From assembly GCA_905182985.1 (NCBI GenBank), contig CAJJDN010000170.1, positions 162,881 to 226,880 of the forward strand: DNA of 64,000 bases, written 5' to 3'. Each line of letters starts with the position of its first letter. Position 1 is the stretch's first letter. Of this stretch, positions 1 to 10,828 are shown in pieces. The notes under the pieces are model-generated. The model had not been told where the DNA came from and did no database searches. It saw nothing but the letters and a program-made list of their open reading frames with translations. The DNA comes from Paramecium sonneborni (lineage: Eukaryota; Ciliophora; Oligohymenophorea; Peniculida; Parameciidae). Made by a program: the position numbers and the translations under genes.

Positions 1-416
1 TCAAAATCTTTAGCATTTTTAATTTCTAAAGTAACAACATCATCAATGTATTTTCCAGTTTCATTAGATTGTTTTTTGATTTTCTCTTGTCTTTATAATT
101 CCATTTCGACATAGGCACTATCGTATTCTTAATATGGATAATAGATTGTTACATATTTGTAATTGGATAGTTTTTAAATCTGGTGCATTTTAATTACTGA
201 GTTTATTAAGAGTTTCATTTTTAAGTTCATTTAATTCGCTTTCATTGAGTTTTTCTTCTAAATAAAATTTATTAGTTCCTTTTGAAATAAGAAATGATAT
301 TTACTTTTATTAAGAATAGTTTAAGCAACATAGGATGCTAATGTTTCAGTGATAGGATTGTTTCTAGCTCTACATTAATAAAGAGCAAACTTGACTACTT
401 CATCTAATTAATTCAT
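1..416 (-). CDS. CFAP206-like radial spoke protein, N-terminal part
   Basis: Partial gene whose 3' part lies beyond the left edge; about 121 codons are visible. The ATG is at 416. Two introns restore one frame: 279-304 (26 nt) and 128-152 (25 nt). The N-terminus MNQLDEVVKFALYQCRARNN, then APDLKTIQLQIQYDSAYVE at about residues 70-90, resembles the start of CFAP206/FAP206, where a segment of the type NPSLDTIKMQVYFD follows a helical N-terminus. CFAP206 is an axonemal protein of the radial spoke 2 base and is needed for ciliary beating. The family assignment is from remembered motif similarity and only about a fifth of the expected ~600 residues is present. It diverges from the anoctamin gene across 155 bp that must hold both promoters. 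Confidence 0.62.
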
Positions 417-571
417 ATTTTGTATATTAGTTTTGATAATTAATTAATTTGATGAAATTAGCTTTCCATTAATTAGCAAGATAACATACAATAACGAATA
501 ATAAGAGTTTAAGTTTGCAAACAAAACAATCATTAGAGTAATCTTATTAAGATGCACAATTCTAATTTGTG
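417..571. promoter_or_regulatory. Short divergent intergenic region (CFAP206-like / anoctamin)
   Basis: 155 bp of very AT-rich DNA between two divergent start codons. It must contain both 5' UTRs and both promoters. No specific motif is recognisable. Confidence 0.5.
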
Positions 572-2572
572 ATGCAATTCTCAAAGAATACAACTTAAGA
601 ATAGATAGAGTAAATAGTAAATATACTACTTGAACATAAATTTTAATCTTATAAGACTAGGAATCTTTAAAATGATAAGATTTTATTATTTATATCTATT
701 GGTGATCCAAAATTAATATTGGAATAGGCAGAATAGATGTAATTATATAAAGTATGCACAATAATATTAAATAGTTAGTGATTGATCGATCTCATACTTA
801 ATTGCATGATGTTTATAGAAAGATAGCAGAGAAAATAAATATAAAGAAAGTATTAGATGAGAGATTAATAACAGCTTTAAATTAGATAGATAAAAGAATA
901 GTGGAATTTGAAAATTATTTAAAATTTAAATATGACTTAAAAAGTGATTTCTGTTTATAAAATGATGATGCAGAAGTCGTAAAGATATTTAGTCCATCAG
1001 AAACCTTACTTATAATATATAATTATTTACATACAATAAAGATAGGAGATTTAGATATGATTCATTTTCTTAAAACTGAAGAATATTTATAGTAAGTAAC
1101 TCCAATTCATGATGAATTAGTATCATTAAATACAGTCACTGATATAGAGAGATATTTTGGAGGTAATGTAGCAGTATATTTTGAATTTATGAACTTCTAT
1201 TAATCAATGCTTAAGTATTTAGCAATTGCAGCATTGATTACTTTAATAATTGATCATTAAAGCACACTTTTTAAAATAACTAATGTAGCTAGTTTTTATG
1301 CAGTATTAACAATGGTTTGGTCAACATTCTTTATTATAGCTTGGCGTCGAAAGGAAAGTGAATTAAGTGTAGAATGGGGTGTATTTGGATAATAACATAT
1401 AAAAAGACTTGATCTTAATCCAGAATATAAAGGCACTCCTAAAATCAATTATATTACAGGCTTAGTCAAAAATAGTTATCCAACAAGTAGTAGAATATTC
1501 TATTATATGGTATCTTTATTTGAAGCCATTCCCATACTTATTATTGCTGGTTTAATTAAAATTGTAGTATTCAATATTAATGGACTCATTAGAAATGAAG
1601 ACAGTATTTTCTATATAAGAGTAGCCTCTAAATTAAACTAGCCAGGTGGTTTATTATATTATAAATATACTACTAATGTTCTAGATATTTTTACAATACT
1701 TTTAATTTTCTACATAAACACTCTTTATACTAAAGTTTGCATTAATTCTACTAAGAGAGAAAATCACAGAACTAATTTGAGATTTTATAATTCTTTGATT
1801 CTCAAAAGATTCTTGTTTGAATTAATCAATAGATTTTTTCATTTATTTTATATAGCTTTTATTGAATTTGATATTCCAACTTTAAGAAATCTATTAATTA
1901 AATTGTTTGTTATGGATTAAATTAGAAGAGTATTATTTGAATCGCTATTACCAATGTTGATGAAATAATAATATGAAAAATAAAAAGATTAATATAGATT
2001 AAATCTTTAAAAGAAAGAGGACATAAATGAAAAGATTGTTGATAGAATTGTATTTATTTTATATTTTATTTTTCTAGGCAGAACTTGAACTTTGGGAATA
2101 TGATGATTTTGATGATTATATTGAAGTTATATTTTAATATGGTTACATTGTATTGTTTGCAGCTATTTTTCCTTTAGCTGCTGCTCTAACATACATTTTC
2201 AACTTTATTGAAATATGGAGTGATAAATTTAAATTAGCGTATATATTTATAATATCTAGAAACAAATTGTATTAAAGAAGTCTTCCAAAAAAAGCTCATA
2301 GTATTGGAGAATGGAGAACTGTTCTAATGACTTTATCTGTTTTATCAATCTACACTAATACAGCCTTTATTGCATTTGCTTATTTTAATGTATTCGAAGC
2401 TTGCTAGAAATCCCGTTGCGATTGGGAAAATATTTTAATTCTTCTATTTATGATTGAACATTTCTCCTTAGGTTTGAAGTATGTTGTATAACAAACTATC
2501 AACTCTAAACCTAAATGGGTTAGAATTGTATTAAGAAGAATGAAAAAGAAAAGAAGAAGTTTTAATTATTGA
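572..2572 (+). CDS. Anoctamin (TMEM16) family membrane protein
   Basis: Predicted 649 residues after removing introns 752-774 (23 nt) and 2050-2077 (28 nt); the spliced length is a multiple of three. The N-terminal cytosolic part (1-185) has the segment ISIGDPKLILEQAE. The family hallmark IERYFGGNVAVYFEF lies near residue 185, just before the first membrane helix, followed by several hydrophobic segments. Near residue 524 the helix FNFIEIWSDKFKL keeps Glu and Asp at the spacing of the calcium-binding E-x3-D pair of TMEM16 proteins. Family members are calcium-activated chloride channels or lipid scramblases; which activity applies here cannot be read from sequence. ATG 572 is the only Met that opens the N-terminal frame. 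It shares a short divergent intergenic region with the CFAP206-like gene. Confidence 0.88.
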
Positions 2573-2607
2573 CATCTATATATATATAATTTAATTATTA
2601 ACGATAA

Positions 2608-4391
2608 ATGGATGATCAACTAAGTTCTTTAATTTTATGCTAAAAAAATATCTAAGAATTATATACTCTTAATTAGAGATTAGAAAAGAAATTAGAAATA
2701 CAAGATAATAAAATCTCATCTATTTCATTATTGCTTGCATAAAGAAATGAAGATCTTCTATTGAATATTGAAAAATATACTCCTCTTAAAATATTTAGAG
2801 AAGAAATTACTTATTTAAGGAACTTCTTAGAACAAAAAACTAAAGCTTTTTAAAATCAATTCGATTAATTACAATAGTATTATACTAAAATATCAAAGAT
2901 AATAAACTAGATAGATGTCAATTTTAAAAGAAGAAAATTAACAACATCATCAAATTGCTATTGAGAAGGTTTCCAGAACTACTAATACAGTTTTATTTTA
3001 AATGGAATAAATTGAAAAGAAAATTCATTCAGAAACTATTATCATGATAGAAGAATTAACAAAAAAATCAGCTGAAATGGAATAAAATATTATGAAGTTA
3101 TTTTTATAAAAATAAAAACTATTAGAAAAACTTGCTTTAAGTTAAGAAAATTCTGTTGCTAAAATTAATGTTTTTGAAAATACTTTAAATCAATAACTTA
3201 CAACTATTTCAAAAATACAATAGACAGCTTAAAAATAAACTCCAAATCATAGTGTTAGGAAATTAACTTTTGATAATACTGAAGTTCCTATAGAAATATT
3301 AAAAAGATAAGAAGATGTTCTTAATTATATGACAGCTAGTATTAAAAATATTGAAAAAAAATTAGCAGAAACTGAATAAAAACCTAAATTAAAAAGAGAA
3401 TTAAGTTTTGATTAATTTTCTGTTCAATGGTCATAATAAAAACCTAATCATTAATAACATTCTTCATTACCTGCTAGTTCAATTAAACCAATATTAATAA
3501 AAGAAGAATAAGGTAATGAATTCAACAACAACAAATCATCTAGAAGTGAATATGAAAAGTCTTCAAGAACTGATTTAGCTTAAAATATTGCAGAACCTTT
3601 ACCATCTGAATTAAAATCACCTGCCTTATAATAAAACAGAGATATTTCAAAAATGCCTTTATTAATAAAAAGTTCACCTAATTCAATTACAGCAAGTCCA
3701 ATACCTAATTTTTATGATGATGTTAGAATGAAACAAGAATATGAAAAAAAAATGTAATAAATTAAAACTTAAGAAGAATAACAAAGATAATCTAGAATAA
3801 AATAATAATAAGAATATGAAAAATAACTTTAAAATTTAAAAAAATCATAATCTTAAATTTCGAATGATAGTTCAATAATTAAAAATGATAGTTATTTTTT
3901 TAAACAAGATTAATCACTTAATAGAAATGATAGTTAAGAAATAATTAAAGTAAATAAAATATTTATTTAAAAATAGTCATAAGGTGGTTTACGTTCATTG
4001 ATGTAAAAATCTAAAGAAAGAGATTAATAACTTTAAACTTCTTAATCTAAATAAAATTTAAATCTTTCAAATTAATAAAAGAAATATCCATAATCATAAT
4101 CTAAAGAATAGTTAGGTCCACTTAAAAATTAAAATGTAGCTACTGGAGGTAGAAAATCTCGAAGTATAAAATTTTATTTTTCTAGCGAATTAAATGAGAA
4201 ATCTAGCATAATAATCAAAACACCATTAAGATTAAAGTGCTGAAGAAATAGTTTATCAATTAGATGAAGATGGGTATCTTATGGATGAAAATGGAAATTA
4301 TTTATTAGATGAAAAAGGAAATTATATTTAAATATCTGATAAAGATTTAGAAGAATTAAAGAAATAAAACTTAGTTATTGAATAAGAATGA
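2608..4391 (+). CDS. Gln-rich coiled-coil protein, unknown function
   Basis: Predicted about 579 residues. The ATG at 2608 opens a heptad-like region (MDDQLSSLILCQKNIQELYT) continuing to about residue 240, followed by a Ser/Gln/Lys-rich, probably disordered middle and a short C-terminal part with the acidic repeat DEDGYLMDENGNYLLDEKGN. Two introns are needed: one starting at 2877 (22 nt, or 34 nt with the next AG; both keep the frame) and a 22-nt intron near 4161-4182. It starts 35 bp after the anoctamin stop on the same strand. No catalytic or binding motif was found. The composition suits a cytoskeletal or scaffold protein, but that is inference only. Confidence 0.7.
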
Positions 4392-4501
4392 TATACAAAT
4401 ATATTCATTTATTTTAGTTATTAATAATATTTAATATTATCTTTCAATCTTATACAAACTAATATACAGTATTTCATTTAATTATTCAAGATATTAATAT
4501 T

Positions 4502-4845
4502 ATGAATAAATTTTTAATTACATTAGCAAGAATACCAAAATGTCAACCAAGATTTGGATTTGCAGATATTTTGAAGGATAAAGATAAAGGTGATGAAAGA
4601 GTTTATTTCACAAAAGAAGACTGTATACTATCAACTTGATTTATTAGAAAAATTAATGTAAAAATTACTTAAGAAAATGAAAGAAAATAATGAAAAGCCT
4701 AAAACTTCAGGTAATGAAAAAGAAGATAAGGAAGATTTGCAAGTATTTTGCTATTTATACAATCAAGAAAATATTTTCCAGATATAAGATTAATTACACT
4801 GATGCTTTGGTTGAAGAAGTCTTAAATTGGAAGAGAGGAGATTGA
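4502..4845 (+). CDS. Small protein of unknown function (97 aa)
   Basis: Two 25-nt introns (starting near 4622 and at about 4741) join three exons into a 97-residue protein that begins MNKFLITLARIPKCQPRFGF and ends NYTDALVEEVLNWKRGD. The N-terminus is basic and hydrophobic and could be a mitochondrial presequence; a lysine-rich middle follows. I do not recognise the family. The spliced frame is closed only by TGA at 4843-4845. The 3' part of this gene is repeated at 5694-5839 because of the assembly overlap around the N at 5693. Confidence 0.6.
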
Positions 4846-5692
4846 TATATAATAAAAATAAAAAAAATAAAGAACAATCGTTACACCATAATTATACAAT
4901 CATATTTAAAATTCATTCTTATACACAATTTTCAATACATTTCTTTCAAAGTTTTTAAAATTTGATGTTCAAAAATGAAAATATCTCGTTTCAAGAATAG
5001 CATCTTTGATTGATTTTGACAATTATTAATAATAATATCAAACAATTCATAGATTCTGATAATTTATACTTAATTTTTTTTAATTAATATTAACTATGCT
5101 TTTCAATGATTAATTATTTTGTGTTGATGTAAAGTGTTAACTTTTTAAAATATTGATTTATTATTGGAAAACTCATCTTTAGAATCAATAATAGGAATAT
5201 AAAAGGTTATTATTAAAAACTACAAACTTATACTAGAAATATAATAATAACAAAATTAATCTTATTTTTTTCATATTTTGAAAAAAGAAAAACTGATTCC
5301 TTTTTTAAGTAAAAAAAAAATGACAATAATTTATAGATTAATTTTAAGAGATTGGAATATTTTCATGAAAAATTAGATTATAGATTAATTTGTAGAAATT
5401 TTGAAACTTATGTAAAAGAAATTATATTAATTGTACTCAATTGCAAGGGAATAATTATCTAAGGAAATAAATTATTTATTTATAATAAGTTTGAATCATA
5501 GATATATGTAAAATTCTACAATTTTAAATATTTACGAAATATCTAATAAATTCTTTTAGTTGCATAGAATGTCATTACAAAAAAGTCCAAATAAAAAAAT
5601 TTTATCTTAGTTCTGGGATTGAAATTTATTATATGACCAGAGAAAGAATATTTGAGAATATTTCAATAAATAAAATGAATTACAAATTTTGC
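4700..5692. repeat. Direct repeat, first copy, ending at N 5693 (probable assembly artefact)
   Basis: This 993-bp segment recurs at 5694-6686 with a constant offset of 994. The two copies are separated by a single N. The arrangement (left flank, Y, N, Y, right flank) is what an assembler leaves when two overlapping contig ends are scaffolded but not merged. Boundaries and many internal landmarks match; I did not compare every base. Most of it (4846-5692) is AT-rich DNA without a gene. Confidence 0.9.
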
Positions 5693-5693
5693 N
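5693..5693. other. Single N between duplicated contig ends
   Basis: One ambiguous base with identical sequence on both sides. A reading frame that crosses it (5633-5839) is a join of unrelated pieces and is not a gene. Confidence 0.9.
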
Positions 5694-5839
5694 TAAAACT
5701 TCAGGTAATGAAAAAGAAGATAAGGAAGATTTGCAAGTATTTTGCTATTTATACAATCAAGAAAATATTTTCCAGATATAAGATTAATTACACTGATGCT
5801 TTGGTTGAAGAAGTCTTAAATTGGAAGAGAGGAGATTGA
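5694..5839 (+). pseudogene. False 3' fragment of the small 97-aa gene
   Basis: Repeats the last part of the gene at 4502-4845, including its second intron and the end NYTDALVEEVLNWKRGD. It exists only because the overlap was not collapsed. It has no start or first exon and should not be counted as a gene. Confidence 0.85.
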
Positions 5840-6686
5840 TATATAATAAAAATAAAAAAAATAAAGAACAATCGTTACACCATAATTATACAATCATATT
5901 TAAAATTCATTCTTATACACAATTTTCAATACATTTCTTTCAAAGTTTTTAAAATTTGATGTTCAAAAATGAAAATATCTCGTTTCAAGAATAGCATCTT
6001 TGATTGATTTTGACAATTATTAATAATAATATCAAACAATTCATAGATTCTGATAATTTATACTTAATTTTTTTTAATTAATATTAACTATGCTTTTCAA
6101 TGATTAATTATTTTGTGTTGATGTAAAGTGTTAACTTTTTAAAATATTGATTTATTATTGGAAAACTCATCTTTAGAATCAATAATAGGAATATAAAAGG
6201 TTATTATTAAAAACTACAAACTTATACTAGAAATATAATAATAACAAAATTAATCTTATTTTTTTCATATTTTGAAAAAAGAAAAACTGATTCCTTTTTT
6301 AAGTAAAAAAAAAATGACAATAATTTATAGATTAATTTTAAGAGATTGGAATATTTTCATGAAAAATTAGATTATAGATTAATTTGTAGAAATTTTGAAA
6401 CTTATGTAAAAGAAATTATATTAATTGTACTCAATTGCAAGGGAATAATTATCTAAGGAAATAAATTATTTATTTATAATAAGTTTGAATCATAGATATA
6501 TGTAAAATTCTACAATTTTAAATATTTACGAAATATCTAATAAATTCTTTTAGTTGCATAGAATGTCATTACAAAAAAGTCCAAATAAAAAAATTTTATC
6601 TTAGTTCTGGGATTGAAATTTATTATATGACCAGAGAAAGAATATTTGAGAATATTTCAATAAATAAAATGAATTACAAATTTTGC
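5694..6686. repeat. Direct repeat, second copy (probable assembly artefact)
   Basis: Second copy of 4700-5692. The unique right flank resumes at 6687. Confidence 0.9.
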
Positions 6687-7053
6687 AATATTTTATATTT
6701 ATAATACAAATTTTATAAACTTTATAAAAATAACTATCAAAAACTATTAATGCTTTTTAAATAATTTTAAGAAATGCATAGTTTAAAATTTTTTCTCCAT
6801 AATTCGATTAAATAGTTAAGATTAATGTGATTAATATAAAATATTAAAAATAAGTCAAAAAACAAATTTAGAATTATATTCGATTAATTGAATATGTTTA
6901 AAAATGATTGAAACTTGAAGAATCTTAAAATCAACTTGATATGCAAGATCTCAGTATAAACCATTAAGTAATTATTGCTTATTTATAAAATAGTAAATTA
7001 TCCACAAAGAATAGGTAAGACTAATACTAAAATAAGATAAATTATAGTAAATA
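5840..7053. other. AT-rich non-coding stretch
   Basis: To 6686 this is the second copy of 4846-5692; 6687-7053 is unique. No long frame in the ciliate code, no tRNA and no structured repeat was seen. Confidence 0.6.
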
Positions 7054-7569
7054 TCAAAGAGATATCTATTAGATATATCTAATCAATAAATAATTCATTT
7101 CTAATTATTAAAAATAATAACTGTTATGATAGAGGTTCATCAGTAATTGATTATAATGGATTACTAATAAAATTAAGACCAAAATTGATCTTAAAGCAAA
7201 ATAATTCTGGAAATGATTATAAAAAATATGTAATTTTAGAATATTTTTTTTTGTGCATTGAAGGAAAAGCTGATTAATAGGCTTTTATTTTTATCTATTC
7301 TTATTTTCTAATCTGTTAATTTTTGAAATTGAAATTTTTAGTTCTATCTTCTCTTCTAATTTATTTAGTTGTTTATTCCAAATTTAAAAACATTTCAATT
7401 TTGAATTAAATTGGGTTTTTTCATTTTAAAAATACTCAAACTTTTCCATTTCTTATTCTGTTTAATTGTAATTTTTATCATATCATTTAATTTTAATTCT
7501 AATTTCATCTAATTTTTGAGTTCTTTTATTATTCTTATTTTTGATTTTCTAAAATTTAAATCTATTCAT
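7054..7569 (-). pseudogene. Decayed coiled-coil gene with in-frame TGA
   Basis: On the minus strand a frame from ATG 7569 encodes Lys/Gln-rich helical sequence (MNRFKFQKIKNKNNKRTQKL), meets TGA at 7483-7485, and continues in the same frame as similar coiled-coil sequence (TEQEMEKFEYFQNEKTQ, then LEEKIELKISISKINRL) to a TGA at 7054-7056. Both sides look coding in character, so the TGA is read as a disabling mutation. It could also be a sequencing error, or the downstream part alone could be a short gene. No relatives recognised. Confidence 0.4.
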
Positions 7570-8808
7570 AAACTCATAACAAATTATACTAATAATTACT
7601 AAACATCAATAATAAAGTTTTGATTACATAAAGTTTTAGTATAGTTTAAATGGGTAGGATTAACTAAAAATATTGTATTTGTGCTAATCATTACCAAAAA
7701 AATTTATAACTTATGAGAAATTTAAATAATAAAGAAGTTTGTTATAAAATAATTAAAATAGTATTAATTCATTCAAATTTAAATAAATTAAAGATTCATA
7801 TATTTAAGTAATTTCAACTTATTTTAAGGAGAAAAGACTATAAAATTATGTATTTTTGATAAACTATAATAGAGATATAGTAATATAAATGGAGGTTTAT
7901 CATTCAACGTCTATATATAAAGGAACTGTAATCCAAATAATCTTATGATAAATAAAATTATAACAAATTCTGTAGAAAATAATTCAGGGTTTTAATTTGG
8001 AAGTGTTCTTAAAAATAAATTTTTATTTTAATTATTAAAATTAATGTTGAAGAATTTATCATTTCAATTTTTAAAAATTTAAATAATTGTCTTCATTTAA
8101 AAAATCAAGATCTAAAATTTTTATTTGTGTTTCGAAAAAATTTCTATAAACTCAAAACTTTTAAAAAATTTTCAAAATTTTTTTTAATTCTACTTATCAT
8201 AATTTATAAATAGTAATAATTTATTTATAATCATTAATTTATTTTACCAGAACTCTTGGTCTTTAGATTATTGTGAATAAATTGTTAATTTAATTTTCTG
8301 TTTATTTATATCTTTTGATTCCCTATACAAATATTTCAATATTTGTGTTTTCTTCACTGAAATATTTAATAGTCCCATACAAAGATATAATAGATTAAGG
8401 CCAGAATATGATAATCTGTTATATGATTATATTAATATCTTTAAATAGTTTTCTATATTCATACAAATAATGAATCTTGAAGATATTTGAGATTGAGATA
8501 TTCAATATTTTTGGTAATGAGATCTTAAACAATTTGATTATTATCTGAAATAATAACAATAGGCTTCAACAAATCCATATAAACCAGCTTCAGCATCTAA
8601 TTTACATTTTTACCCTAAAGAATTGATTATAGTCAATGATGAATTTGGTCAATTTGATTGAAGCTAGATGAATGATTTAACTAGTTAGATCAACATCTGT
8701 TGATGCATTATTGAGTGAATAAAGATATCTCAACATCTTAATTTTTAAAATCAGTCAAAGTATAATCATTGTGAATAAATATTTCATCCAGATTGATATC
8801 CATTAATT
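7570..8808. other. Non-coding stretch upstream of the CNB-domain gene
   Basis: AT-rich, with only short frames. An open stretch around 8650-8750 (plus strand) could be an upstream exon of the next gene, but I could not join it by a convincing intron. Confidence 0.5.
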
Positions 8809-10820
8809 ATGTAATAATAATAATAATAATAGGATAGTATTGAATTAGGTAATAAACGGAACTAGACAAGACTGCTTGAGTCAATAAATGAACTTACAAT
8901 GTAACAGAAATAATCATTGTTAATAAATATTTTACAATGCCCAATAAAAGAGAGAAAGGCAGAAATATTATAGTTAATGAGAATCATACTGTAGAAAGTG
9001 GATATTTTTCAATAATTTTAAGTTGAAAATATTGATTTTGAGGCTTATGATTATTGTTTGAAGCATCTAACATTTGAAAGCTTTTCAAAAGTATAAATCA
9101 AATTTCTAATTTTACAGAATACAGTTATATATGAAAAGGGAAATCAACCTCATTATATTTATGTAGTAATTTGTGGATAAGTTTCATTATATTCTAATGA
9201 TCATTCGGTTGATTAAACAAAAACAAAAAAGCATTCTACAACTGTTGATTATTGTAAAGAAAAACATTCTGTAAGTTTAGATTATCGTAAAGATTCTACA
9301 TTTAGCAACCATATCTAATTTTCTGATTCTAAAATGAAAAGGTATATAACACAATCTCACTATATAGTTTAGTTAAATTAACTGAATTTAAAGATTGGAA
9401 GACTTTTGGTGAATAAGCTATTTTAGATTAGAGATTAAGAATGAATATTGCAGTTTGTGATATTGACACTTCTTTAGCACTTTTAAGTAAAGAAGATTAT
9501 ACTACAGCAGTTTAAATTTTAGAAAAGAAAAAGGAATAATATCGAATGAATAAATTTAAATTGAATCCTAGTTTTTAAGGATTGAACAAGAAGTTAATTA
9601 ATTTTATGCTTTTTTCTTTTTAATCTTCAGATTATAAATTTAGAGATATAATTTATAAATAGGGATAAACTGATTCAGATATAATATATATTATTAAATA
9701 AGGAGAGTTCTTAGTGTATTAGGATCAAAGTGAATAATAAATTCGAGTAAGAAAGTAAATTGCGATTATGACTACAGGTGAAATGTTTGGTGATTATGAA
9801 GCATTTGAAAGAATTCCTCGTTAATTCAGTATTTAATGTAATTCTCACACTGCAAGTTTAATTATCATTCCCTTATAATAATTATATCAAAAATTATCTT
9901 ACTAAAGCGAATAGCAATATATATAATAATTGAAATCATTGTGTCAAAGAAAGAATAGATGGTATCACGATTTCAAAACTTCTATTGAATAGACATAAGA
10001 AAAATATTAGAATTTTTTGACAATTTAAGATTAAAAATTATAAAATGTTTAGAATACTTCATAAAATAAAATAGAACCACCTATCAAATAATCAAAGGAA
10101 TTTAAGTAATAAGCTGAGACTCCAATATGTGTAAGTCCAATAACTGAATTAAAAAATACATTGACTTATCTTACATCAATAAATGATGGATATACAATAG
10201 AATGTTAGGAAGATTAAAAGATGAATACAACTACGAGAAATAAAAATAAGAATACAATATATGTAGTTTCTCCAGATTAATTGTAACCTTTGCCAAAAGT
10301 AAATTTGGTATCAAGTAGATAATACGAACGAAGTAAATTGTCAACACCTGATAGATTCAAATAGGTAATAAAACATAAAATGACAATTTTAAAGAGAATG
10401 CATAATGTATCACCAGAAGAGTCTGTGAAAATAAATAGTTTGTAATAAAAGACAATATATGTTTAATTGCCGAAATAAGTAAAATTGGAATAGAATATAG
10501 AGAAACAATGGCCAATAAAGGCTACTTTATATTTAAATGATTTAGATGAGAGAATAAGATATCATAGTAATAATTAGAAGATGTAGATTTGTAACAGCAG
10601 TAGAGATTAAAGTTTATATGAATAATTGAGTGTTAGAAATGATGGGAGTGAATATAATTCATAAAGAACTAGTAGAATGGGATTATTGAATAATGTATTA
10701 TAATATTCAGTAACAAAGAGAGGTAAGAATAAAAAGAAAAGAGCATTGACTCTTAAATATAGAGAGTATTTAGAATCGCAATTTTAATAAAAAACTTAAA
10801 ATTCATTGCTATATTCTTGA
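8809..10820 (+). CDS. Protein with two cyclic-nucleotide-binding domains
   Basis: Predicted 652 residues with introns of 27 nt (near 9093-9119, length divisible by three) and 26 nt (near 9342-9367). After a short Gln run and a helical N-terminus (PIKERKAEILQLM), a first cyclic-nucleotide-binding fold covers about 95-215, with NTVIYEKGN and the cap-like FGEQAILDQRLRM. A second covers about 250-350, with IIYKQGQTDSD and GEMFGDYEAFERIPR, close to the phosphate-binding cassette pattern FGE...AL...R. The C-terminal third is basic and probably disordered. No kinase or channel domain is attached, so it is a stand-alone cAMP/cGMP sensor candidate; ligand binding is not proven. ATG 8809 is the first Met after an in-frame TGA. 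Its stop lies 8 bp from the stop of the convergent next gene. Confidence 0.8.
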
Positions 10821-10828
10821 TGATTATA

